From NCBI GenBank assembly GCA_028679485.1, contig JAJRBL010000206.1, positions 1 through 11,555 on the forward strand: a DNA stretch of 11,555 bases, read 5' to 3'. Of the stretch, positions 1 through 5,653 are shown one piece after another. The notes under the pieces are model-generated. The model had not been told where the DNA came from and searched no databases. It worked only from the letters and a program-made list of their open reading frames with translations. The first letter of the stretch is position 1, and each line of letters opens with the position of its first letter. The stretch is from Methanospirillum sp. (GTDB lineage Archaea > Halobacteriota > Methanomicrobia > Methanomicrobiales > Methanospirillaceae). The position numbers were made by a program, and so were the translations under genes.

Positions 1-1
1 G

Positions 2-631
2 GACAACCTGGAGACCAGGGAGGTTCTCAGACACCTTAAGAAAGGCGGTCTCGGAACCATCCAGGGGACTGCGGCCGAGATACTGGTCGATCCGGTCAGG
101 AGGATCATCTGTCCGGCAAAGGTGAAGACTGAGGACTGGGACAGGATTATCCGCGAAGCCCACGGAATTGGGCTCAGGTCAACGGCCACGATCATGTACG
201 GATCTGTCGAAACAGCCCATGACCGGGCAGAACACCTGGATCGGATCAGGACTATCCAGGACGATACCGGGGGATTTACCGAGATGGTCTTACTGACCTA
301 TATTCACGAGAAGACCCCCCTCTATGAGAAGGGAAAAGTCAGGTTCGGGCCGACCGGAAGGGACGACCTGGTTACTACTGCCGTGTGCAGGCTTTTCCTG
401 GATAATTTTGACCATATCCAGGTCTCGTGGCCAAAACTCGGTATGAAGATGAGTCAGCTGGCGTTACTTGCGGGAGCAGACGACCTGGCCGGAACAATGT
501 ATGTTGACAGTGTTACTGAAGAAGCCGGGGGAGGAACTGGTGAATTTGTCGATCCTGAAGAGATGCGTCACATCTGCTCAGATATCGGAAGGAAACTCGA
601 AGAGCGTACTACCCTGTATGAGATACTCTGA
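2..631 (+). CDS. cofH: FO synthase subunit 2 (CofH), C-terminal part, 5' end outside the window
   Basis: CofH is a radical SAM enzyme. With CofG it joins a tyrosine-derived fragment to 5-amino-6-ribitylaminouracil to make FO, the deazaflavin chromophore of coenzyme F420. The reading frame is open from base 2 and encodes 209 residues up to a TGA stop. Family full length is about 360, so the N-terminal radical SAM core with its CxxxCxxC cluster lies upstream of the window. Seen here are hallmark CofH/MqnC-type segments: GTAAEIL, ICPAKVKTEDW, TATIMYGSVET, TGGFTEMV, FLDNFDHIQVSWPKLG and the terminal ERTTLYEIL. CofH families usually have MYGH where this protein has MYGS, a small departure. CofG and the menaquinone enzymes MqnC/MqnE are relatives, but the MYG and SW.KLG segments and the methanogen context favour CofH. 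It converges on the pentapeptide gene with a 10-base gap. Confidence 0.88.
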   Translation, partial: DNLETREVLRHLKKGGLGTIQGTAAEILVDPVRRIICPAKVKTEDWDRIIREAHGIGLRSTATIMYGSVETAHDRAEHLDRIRTIQDDTGGFTEMVLLTYIHEKTPLYEKGKVRFGPTGRDDLVTTAVCRLFLDNFDHIQVSWPKLGMKMSQLALLAGADDLAGTMYVDSVTEEAGGGTGEFVDPEEMRHICSDIGRKLEERTTLYEIL

Positions 632-641
632 AACAGGCTGA

Positions 642-1013
642 TCACAGTCCGCGCTTGATCTGCCTGAGATCCGCACCTGCAACGTTTGCACCCCTGAAAT
701 CAGCCCTTGTTGCAATTGCCCCGGTTAACCTGGCACCCTGAAGATTTGCATTCACCAGCAGGGCATCGGTCAGGTCAGTATTGGAGAGATTCGCACGGGT
801 GAGATCGGCCCCCACCAGGTTTGCCTTTTTAAGGTTACAGAATTCGAAATCCACTTCCTGCAACCTGGCACCATTGAGGTTGATTCCTTCCAGATTCAGC
901 CCGGTCAGGTTGGCACCCTTGAGATCAGGGCGTTTTCTCGGGTTTGCTGCCTTCCATTCATGCCATGATGCCACTCCTCCACGGATGGCATTTACCTGTT
1001 CCTCGTCTGTCAT
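642..1013 (-). CDS. Pentapeptide-repeat protein
   Basis: This is a 123-residue protein made almost entirely of A(D/N)LXX pentapeptides. A leucine or other hydrophobic residue falls at every fifth position from residue 31 to residue 116, giving 18 uninterrupted units, enough for about four and a half turns of a right-handed quadrilateral beta-helix. Residue 101 is Ala, a weak centre. The N-terminal 30 residues include WHEWKAANP, a cap seen before the helix in many short proteins of this family. There is no signal peptide or membrane segment, so it is probably cytoplasmic. The ATG at 1013 is chosen because GGAAG lies 7 bases upstream; a GTG at 1025 in frame would add four residues but has no ribosome binding site. 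Some family members mimic DNA and protect gyrase, but most are unassigned and nothing here shows a function. Confidence 0.82.
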   Translation of the reverse strand: MTDEEQVNAIRGGVASWHEWKAANPRKRPDLKGANLTGLNLEGINLNGARLQEVDFEFCNLKKANLVGADLTRANLSNTDLTDALLVNANLQGARLTGAIATRADFRGANVAGADLRQIKRGL

Positions 1014-1133
1014 ATATTCTTCCACATATTACGCTTGGAGGGGGTATATCAGTTATCAATTGCAGCAAAAACCATCAACGCAGATGGATCCTGACGGTAT
1101 CATCTCTATAGGAAACCTTTTTGAGTTGCCTAC
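1014..1133. other. Divergent intergenic region, pentapeptide gene / secreted-protein gene
   Basis: This 120-base gap must hold promoters for both flanking genes. On the + strand TCTATA at 1105-1110 lies about 27 bases before the ATG at 1134. That is the spacing expected of a TATA box for a nearly leaderless transcript. On the minus strand TGATATAC around 1043-1050 is a TATA-like stretch for the pentapeptide gene. Both assignments are inference from spacing and AT content only. TTGC-A-GCAA near 1060 is a 9-base palindrome of doubtful meaning. No small gene is evident. Confidence 0.3.
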
Positions 1134-2279
1134 ATGATGACTGAGAGAATGAAACAGAGCTTATTCTATATCCTGGCAGGCATAACTGCTGTGGTTCTCT
1201 GTGTCACCATCTGCAGTGCAGCCTTTGCACCGGTATTCGAACCAATGCCGCTCAGCATGAAGAACTCTTCAGATGCCAAACCATACGAGGATGAATCATT
1301 TCTGAAGGATGCCGGAGAAGTGATCGGTAAGATCTCAAACTCTTCAGTCCCCACCGGCTCGAAACTGAGTGAGGTTACCGATGCCTATTACCGGTTGATC
1401 ATGGATAATGTCAGCCCGGAGTTATTCCCGAAAGCGGATAACATCGTTGCATACATCTATTATACCTCACAGGCCGGATCAGCATACACGGACTTCAACG
1501 ACTACAAAAAATCGGTCTCAAAGAGTACGGACGGATCCGAATATTATACCGTAGCAGATCAGTACTATAAAAAATCCGGAGAATACTGGGATAAAATAAA
1601 GGATCTCTATCCAAACCAGTCCATGTATACCCTTCCTGCTGCTTCTGATGAGATGCCTTCGGAAGAGGAACTCAGTAATCAGGGTAATACGCTTAAAGGT
1701 CTGGATACTGCCCTCCCAATGACCCAGAAAGAGTATGATCCGAACAGTGAGGACCAGACCGAGAAGTTCAAGACTACCGTTATACGCTGGTTCGAGGACT
1801 ACGTGGACAGGGCTAACGAGCCTGAAGACCTCAACCCGCTGACCAACAAATCGGAGGGATCACCTGGAAACAGGTTCCTGACCGGTGAAGGAGTCGGCTG
1901 GGCCGACAGCACGTACCAGGATCTGACCAGCCTGAATGTTGCCGAGGATTTCATGGATAAAGCAAACTATGCCGATGCATTCTTCTACCTAATCTCCCAG
2001 GCCAGGGACCAGTACCAGCAGTATATTGATGACCGGAAGTCAGTCTCGTCGGTTACCAGAGGAGAGAAATCATATGATTCCGCGAAGAAATACTATACTG
2101 AGGCACAGAAATCGATCGGATACTTCAGTGACATCATCCCGAATGAGACGAACACCACCCTTCCGGAATTCCCAAAATTCGACGAAGTTGATCGGCTCAA
2201 CTGGGATTACGGTGAGATCGGAGTTATTACAGAAGAGATGGCTAATAGGTTAGGATATAATGAAGACGATGAAACCTGA
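1134..2279 (+). CDS. Uncharacterised secreted or membrane-anchored protein with an internal duplication
   Basis: This 381-residue protein matches no family I recognise. Residues 9-32 form one hydrophobic segment preceded by the basic stretch ERMK and followed by SAAFAPV. It is therefore either a signal peptide with an AXA-type cleavage site near residue 32 or an N-terminal anchor, and the rest would lie outside the cell. The exported part is rich in Tyr, Asp, Ser and Lys. It contains two copies of an 84-residue unit (residues 85-168 and 261-344) that align without gaps, with about 29 identical positions (35 percent). The units share SQA, KSVS, YY, PN and TLP. A 92-residue acidic linker separates them. 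ATGs at 1134, 1137 and 1149 are all possible starts; the first is used, with no clear ribosome binding site. The next gene follows after 24 bases on the same strand. A binding or structural role at the cell surface is a guess. Confidence 0.75.
   Translation: MMTERMKQSLFYILAGITAVVLCVTICSAAFAPVFEPMPLSMKNSSDAKPYEDESFLKDAGEVIGKISNSSVPTGSKLSEVTDAYYRLIMDNVSPELFPKADNIVAYIYYTSQAGSAYTDFNDYKKSVSKSTDGSEYYTVADQYYKKSGEYWDKIKDLYPNQSMYTLPAASDEMPSEEELSNQGNTLKGLDTALPMTQKEYDPNSEDQTEKFKTTVIRWFEDYVDRANEPEDLNPLTNKSEGSPGNRFLTGEGVGWADSTYQDLTSLNVAEDFMDKANYADAFFYLISQARDQYQQYIDDRKSVSSVTRGEKSYDSAKKYYTEAQKSIGYFSDIIPNETNTTLPEFPKFDEVDRLNWDYGEIGVITEEMANRLGYNEDDET
1386..1637 (+). repeat. Intragenic repeat, copy A (residues 85-168 of the secreted protein)
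   Basis: First copy of the diverged 84-residue unit. It pairs residue by residue, with a constant offset of 176 residues, with copy B at 1914-2165. Shared marks include Y85, L88, N92-V93, K100-A101, S112-Q113-A114, K126-S127-V128-S129, Y144-Y145, P160-N161 and T166-L167-P168. Counted by eye there are 29 identities in 84 positions and no gap. Confidence 0.75.
1914..2165 (+). repeat. Intragenic repeat, copy B (residues 261-344 of the secreted protein)
   Basis: Second copy of the unit, matching copy A at 1386-1637 over its whole length without insertion or deletion. Marks include Y261, N268-V269, K276-A277, S288-Q289-A290, K302-S303-V304-S305, Y320-Y321, P336-N337 and T342-L343-P344. The protein divergence indicates an old duplication kept under constraint on length. 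Confidence 0.75.
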
Positions 2280-2303
2280 TACCCATAGATTACCCATTTT
2301 TTC

Positions 2304-2885
2304 ATGAAGATCCTTATTGCAGTCCCGCCTACCGGGTACCATGACAAAGAACTTGCCCAGGTACTGGCAGTGTATGACCTGAACAAGATGCCATACGAAT
2401 TTGCCTCACGGGAGGCCGGACATGCAAAAGGAACATTCGGAGGCAGGGTGTACGTATCACTCAGCTTCGAAGATGTCATTCTCAAAAAGGAGGAGGAGTT
2501 CGATGCGCTCACGGTTCTGGGAGGCCACGGGGCACAGGCGCATCTCTGGAACAGCGTGGATCTTATCGAACTCGTAAAGATCTTCAGGATCCATAAGAAA
2601 GTTATCGGCGGGATCAGTACAGGGCCTGTCGTCCTGGCGAGGGCAGGCATCCTGAAGAAACGTCCTGCCACGGTGATTGCCGGGAATCCGATCAGGGAGA
2701 TGATGAAGATGGATGTAAAATACGAAAATAAACCGGTTGTTTTCCTGGACCGCATCGTCACCGCACGTGATCCGACAGACGCAAAACGATTTGCCGAACT
2801 GATAGTGGAATACCTGCTCGGAAATCCTGAATTCAACGGTCCGCAGGTAGTTCCTGCCCCGAATAAACTGGGGTTTGATATTTAA
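2304..2885 (+). CDS. DJ-1/PfpI-fold protein lacking the catalytic cysteine
   Basis: This 193-residue protein has the DJ-1/PfpI (class I glutamine amidotransferase-like) layout: strand MKILIAV at the N-terminus, a candidate acidic residue E16, the VLGGHGAQAHLW loop at 71-82, and the nucleophile elbow at 101-108. In active members the elbow reads A-I-C-H-G-P. Here it reads G-I-S-T-G-P, so the nucleophilic Cys is Ser105 (AGT) and the following His is Thr106. The protein contains no cysteine at all. Cys-dependent protease, deglycase, glyoxalase or chaperone chemistry is therefore unlikely, and a serine-based or binding role is possible. It starts 24 bases after the secreted-protein gene with no evident ribosome binding site. 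Six T residues (2297-2302) precede the ATG. Co-transcription with the upstream gene is likely but unproven. Its stop lies 7 bases from the convergent TPR gene. Confidence 0.85.
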   Translation: MKILIAVPPTGYHDKELAQVLAVYDLNKMPYEFASREAGHAKGTFGGRVYVSLSFEDVILKKEEEFDALTVLGGHGAQAHLWNSVDLIELVKIFRIHKKVIGGISTGPVVLARAGILKKRPATVIAGNPIREMMKMDVKYENKPVVFLDRIVTARDPTDAKRFAELIVEYLLGNPEFNGPQVVPAPNKLGFDI

Positions 2886-2892
2886 ACCCGGG

Positions 2893-4203
2893 TCAGCGGG
2901 TTGCCAGTTTTCCTGCCTTTTCGAAACACCGTTCCGCATCTTTCTGCTGCCCGCGTCTCTGAAGGGCTTTCCCTTTTGCAAACCATGCCGTGGATGAGTC
3001 CGGCTTCTTCTCGAGTACCCGGTCAAAGTATGCGATCGCGTTTTTATAATCCCCCTGCTCTGAAAGCAGGTTTCCAAGCCGGTACATCGCATCAGTATGC
3101 GAAGGATCATTTCGGATCGTCTCGACATAGCACCTGATACTCTCTTCATTATTCCCGGTCTTCTCCAGGATCTGCCCCATTTCGAAATATGCGTGGGCAT
3201 TCTGCGGATCGATCTCGACTACCCTGAGAAAACATGCCGTCGCATTCCGGTATGAACCTAATTTTCTATATGCAACCCCTTTTGAGAACCATGCAGTAAT
3301 ATGACGCGGGATCATTTCTATCGTCTTATCAAAATATTCGATCGCATCCTGCGGGTTGCCATCTTTATAGAGAGAATCCTTCCCCTTGACCAGGTATACA
3401 TCGGCAATGTACTTCCGGTACTTCGTGCTTCCCGGGTCGAGTTCCATCGCTTCCTCATATGCCTCAACTGCCTCGTCATACCTGGTCAGGATCTTATACG
3501 AATTTCCGAGAAGGAGCCATGCAGAAGGAAAGTCCGGGCGGATCTTCAGGCACCTCCTGAAGTATTCAATGGCATGGTGATACCCACCGATCTTCATAAG
3601 GGCCCGGCCTTCCTGGTACAGAAGATCAGGATCCTGCTGCTTTTTCTGCAAGGCCTCCTCGTATGCCTCGATCGCCTCGTGGTATCTCCGGTTCTCAAAA
3701 AGGTACCTGCCTTTCAGATCCCAGGGGTACTGGTACTGAGGATCAGCCTTTTTGACCTGATCAAAGAGGACCATTGCGTCTTCACGTTTTCCAAGAATCC
3801 AGAGAGCCATCCCCTTCTCGTGGAGTGCAAGTCCTGAATCAGGACTTTTTTTCAGGGTCTGGTTACAGAGCTCAACGGCCTCAAGACACCGCATCGGATC
3901 CTGGTTCCGGAGTGCAAGCGAACGGAGTACCGATGCCCGCATTGCCAGTGCTTCCGGGTTATCGGGAGTAATCTCAAGTGCACGAACAAAACAGTCATCG
4001 GCACGATCATAGTTGCTTAAGCCCAGAAATGCCCTGCCCATACCGATCCAACAGCCGGTATGACTGCGATCAAGTTCAATTCCCCGGTTAAATGCCTGGA
4101 TAGCTGATTCAAACCTCTCTTTTGTTAACTGGCCCTCACCTCTCTGGTAATACGAATTTGCAGGACTTCCTTCCTGGTTGCGTATCCAGTCACGTATCCC
4201 CAT
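2893..4203 (-). CDS. Tetratricopeptide-repeat protein, about 12 TPRs
   Basis: This 436-residue protein consists of back-to-back TPR helix pairs from about residue 15 to the C-terminus. Typical consensus positions (W/L-G-A-F-A-P) are visible in each 34-residue unit, for example YDEAVEAYEEAMELDP (242-257) and YRNATACFLRVVEIDP (318-333). Two units are longer than 34: one around 83-122, and one around 259-300 that carries a KGKDSLYKDGN insertion. There is no signal peptide, membrane segment or enzymatic domain, so it is presumably a cytoplasmic scaffold for protein-protein contact. Such proteins are abundant in Methanomicrobiales and the partner is unknown. The ATG at 4203 has a strong GGAGG at 4209-4213, 5 bases upstream. 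It follows tsr3 on the same strand after 64 bases that contain two inverted repeats, so it may have its own promoter rather than being an obligate member of the operon. Confidence 0.9.
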   Translation of the reverse strand: MGIRDWIRNQEGSPANSYYQRGEGQLTKERFESAIQAFNRGIELDRSHTGCWIGMGRAFLGLSNYDRADDCFVRALEITPDNPEALAMRASVLRSLALRNQDPMRCLEAVELCNQTLKKSPDSGLALHEKGMALWILGKREDAMVLFDQVKKADPQYQYPWDLKGRYLFENRRYHEAIEAYEEALQKKQQDPDLLYQEGRALMKIGGYHHAIEYFRRCLKIRPDFPSAWLLLGNSYKILTRYDEAVEAYEEAMELDPGSTKYRKYIADVYLVKGKDSLYKDGNPQDAIEYFDKTIEMIPRHITAWFSKGVAYRKLGSYRNATACFLRVVEIDPQNAHAYFEMGQILEKTGNNEESIRCYVETIRNDPSHTDAMYRLGNLLSEQGDYKNAIAYFDRVLEKKPDSSTAWFAKGKALQRRGQQKDAERCFEKAGKLATR

Positions 4204-4222
4204 CAGTCCCTCCGGATGTCAC

Positions 4223-4253
4223 ACAGATACTATCTGTTTCATCATAGATGAAA
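4223..4253. promoter_or_regulatory. Two adjacent perfect inverted repeats upstream of the TPR gene
   Basis: ACAGATA-C-TATCTGT (4223-4237) is a perfect palindrome with 7-base arms and one central base. It abuts and shares one base with TTTCATC-ATA-GATGAAA (4237-4253), a perfect 7-base-arm repeat with a 3-base centre. Read on the minus strand, CCCTTTTTC at the upstream edge could be a T-tract terminator for tsr3. The repeats then sit 20-50 bases before the TPR start codon, where an archaeal promoter or operator would be expected. Whether they act as DNA sites or as RNA hairpins cannot be told from sequence. Confidence 0.4.
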
Positions 4254-4267
4254 AAGGGAGCAGTCGG

Positions 4268-4762
4268 TCAGAGAAACTCATCCTGGATTGCAATCACCGC
4301 GGCACTGTCTTCTGCCATGGCATATGCCTTCAGGGGTTCTTCATTGAGCTGCAGGAACCGAATTCCCCAGCTGATCTTGGAAAGGATCTCTTCCGCCTGG
4401 TTTTTTTCACCCAGGATATAGAGCGTTCCTGCGATTGCTTCGACTGAGGTCAGTTTAAAGGGGCGTCCGAAGTTAACCGGGTTGGCTGCCACAAGGTAGG
4501 GGAGGGCACGTTTGAATCTCCACGAGCGTACGCTATCCGTGTTCAGAACTTCCCACGAGCAGTCAAGTGCCGTAATTGTCCGGGTTTTATCCCGGTCAGC
4601 CGGAGACAAGGCCTGTTCCGCGGTAGGATCCAGGATCAGGCTTGTTCTCGGGATCGCAGAGAGACGGGAAAAAAGCCGGACCATCCCTGCCCGTTCAAGT
4701 TTTTTCATCGTGCATTTCCTGGGATCGCAGGAGTTATCGCGGTATGCAAGGAGGGGGATCAC
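4268..4762 (-). CDS. tsr3: Tsr3, small-subunit rRNA aminocarboxypropyltransferase
   Basis: Tsr3 transfers the 3-amino-3-carboxypropyl group of S-adenosylmethionine to a hypermodified uridine in small-subunit rRNA, a late step in ribosome maturation. The 164-residue product shows the family marks in order: CDPRKCT (12-18), LDCSW (66-70), LPYLVAANPVNFGRP (87-101), LTSVEAIAGTLYILG (104-118), and WGIRFLQLNEEPLKAY (132-147). Length and motifs match archaeal Tsr3 (former DUF367). The start is GTG at 4762. GGAG at 4770-4773 lies 7 bases upstream, and the family begins with the same I-P-L-x-A-Y-R-D region. The open frame continues to 5068, but those extra 102 codons lie inside ribL in another frame and carry no Tsr3 sequence. 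It begins 4 bases after the ribL stop, so the two are probably translationally coupled. Confidence 0.9.
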   Translation of the reverse strand: MIPLLAYRDNSCDPRKCTMKKLERAGMVRLFSRLSAIPRTSLILDPTAEQALSPADRDKTRTITALDCSWEVLNTDSVRSWRFKRALPYLVAANPVNFGRPFKLTSVEAIAGTLYILGEKNQAEEILSKISWGIRFLQLNEEPLKAYAMAEDSAAVIAIQDEFL

Positions 4763-4766
4763 GGCA

Positions 4767-5231
4767 TCACTCCGAAATGGAGCCAGATAATGGGTCTTTT
4801 TGATCTCCCCGGCCCTGGTAACGGCTGATGACTTCACGGACAATCTCCCGGGAACTGGTAAACGGTGAATCGGAGAATTCTGATATCCTGACCACCCGGG
4901 CAGGAATCCCTTTCTCCCGCAGGCTTCGTGTGAGCTGGTCAGGGTCAAAATGCTGGTTACATCCAAGCGTGATGATATCAGGCTTAATCTCCCTGATGGG
5001 CGTGAACATATCCTCGGTATCACCAAGGACAGCCCTGGTAACCGGTCGTAATGCACCAACCATGGCACATCTCTGTTCTTCAGGTATTACCGGCCTGGGT
5101 TTGTGCCTGATATTGCAGTCACGTGCCACAATTACGTATAATTCATCCCCGAGCCGTGCAGACTCTTCAAGATACCACAGGTGCCCGGGATGAAGCAGAT
5201 CAAAGGTGCCGGTAGCAACAACCCGTTTCAT
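4767..5231 (-). CDS. ribL: RibL, archaeal FAD synthetase (FMN adenylyltransferase)
   Basis: RibL moves AMP from ATP to FMN to give FAD and belongs to the nucleotidyltransferase superfamily with the HxGH signature. The 154-residue product has GTFDLLHPGH at 8-17 (the HxGH motif at H14-H17), RHKPRPVIPEEQR in the middle, LGCNQHFDPD, and an SSREIVREVI segment corresponding to the second nucleotide-binding motif. Glycerol-3-phosphate cytidylyltransferase and related enzymes share the fold, but the size, the LGCNQHFD segment and the methanogen setting favour RibL. The ATG at 5231 has AGGTG about 6 bases upstream and overlaps the stop of the JAMM gene as ATGA, so it is translated from the same message. 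The C-terminal dozen residues (GDQKDPLSGSISE) look like a non-conserved tail. Confidence 0.85.
   Translation of the reverse strand: MKRVVATGTFDLLHPGHLWYLEESARLGDELYVIVARDCNIRHKPRPVIPEEQRCAMVGALRPVTRAVLGDTEDMFTPIREIKPDIITLGCNQHFDPDQLTRSLREKGIPARVVRISEFSDSPFTSSREIVREVISRYQGRGDQKDPLSGSISE
4770..4773 (-). promoter_or_regulatory. Ribosome binding site that sets the tsr3 GTG start
   Basis: On the minus strand CGGAGTGATGCC precedes GTG. GGAG is 7 bases from the GTG, and the TGA that follows GGAG is the ribL stop codon. The ATG inside this stretch is out of frame and hits a stop after two codons, so GTG at 4762 is the credible start. Confidence 0.65.
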
Positions 5232-5599
5232 GCGATCACCTTAAGCCCGACGGGGGTTCCATCAGCATAGAAGGACTGCCAGTCATCAGGACCATACGGG
5301 TACCCGACGATGATGTGACAGCTTCCACTGACGGCAAAAAACCTGATGTCGGCATCTGACGGACGAATCACCCCATTCGGATGGCTGTGTGCACTCCCAA
5401 CGATCCCCAGGTGAAGCGGAACCATCTCGAATGGAACTGAGGCACTCGCCTCGCCCCCGATCGTCCCGGGGATCAGGTTAACATCAGTTATCACACCATT
5501 ATTCGAACTCAGTAATGCGGCAAACTCTCTCGGATGGGATCCACGCCCCATCTCAAGCAGAAGATCGAGAGTATTTCGGTTTATTGCGGAGATTTTCAT
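5228..5599 (-). CDS. JAMM/MPN-domain metalloprotease-like protein
   Basis: A 123-residue single-domain JAB1/MPN/Mov34 protein. The full JAMM catalytic set is visible: Glu25 in HPREFAALL, then HSHPNGVIRPSDAD with H71, H73, S81 and D84 in the exact H-x-H-x7-S-x2-D spacing. H71, H73 and D84 should bind zinc, with Glu25 as general base. Archaeal JAMM enzymes of this size include desampylases that release ubiquitin-like SAMP proteins from conjugates; a SAMP precursor or other isopeptide is thus the best guess for the substrate, but nothing in the window encodes one. The 4-base overlap with ribL shows co-translation with FAD synthesis. No good ribosome binding site precedes the ATG at 5599, and 54 bases separate it from the upstream dihydropteroate synthase-like gene. 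Confidence 0.88.
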   Translation of the reverse strand: MKISAINRNTLDLLLEMGRGSHPREFAALLSSNNGVITDVNLIPGTIGGEASASVPFEMVPLHLGIVGSAHSHPNGVIRPSDADIRFFAVSGSCHIIVGYPYGPDDWQSFYADGTPVGLKVIA

Positions 5600-5653
5600 A
5601 CTTCAGATTCTGTATCCACTTAGGTCTGTTCTGATACCTCATGGTTATTCCGT

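Noticed and set aside
781..1137. Plus-strand open frame of 118 codons antisense to the pentapeptide gene
   Set aside because: Its apparent repetition is the mirror of the pentapeptide DNA repeats, and the minus-strand frame has the perfect five-residue register.
2207..2836. Minus-strand open frame of 209 codons antisense to the DJ-1-like gene
   Set aside because: The plus-strand product is a clear DJ-1/PfpI fold. The antisense translation is Ser/Arg-rich shadow sequence without a ribosome binding site.
1134..2885. Secreted protein plus DJ-1-like gene as a toxin-antitoxin or defence pair
   Set aside because: There is no toxin, nuclease, NTPase or immunity motif, and adjacency alone does not support it.
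2457..3200. Minus-strand open frame of 247 codons
   Set aside because: It lies antisense to the DJ-1-like gene and in a second frame of the TPR gene, both of which are well supported. Its translation resembles no protein and is low in ordinary domain features.
3301..3837. Plus-strand open frame of 178 codons within the TPR gene
   Set aside because: It is the complement of TPR repeats; the minus strand encodes about 12 recognisable TPRs across it.
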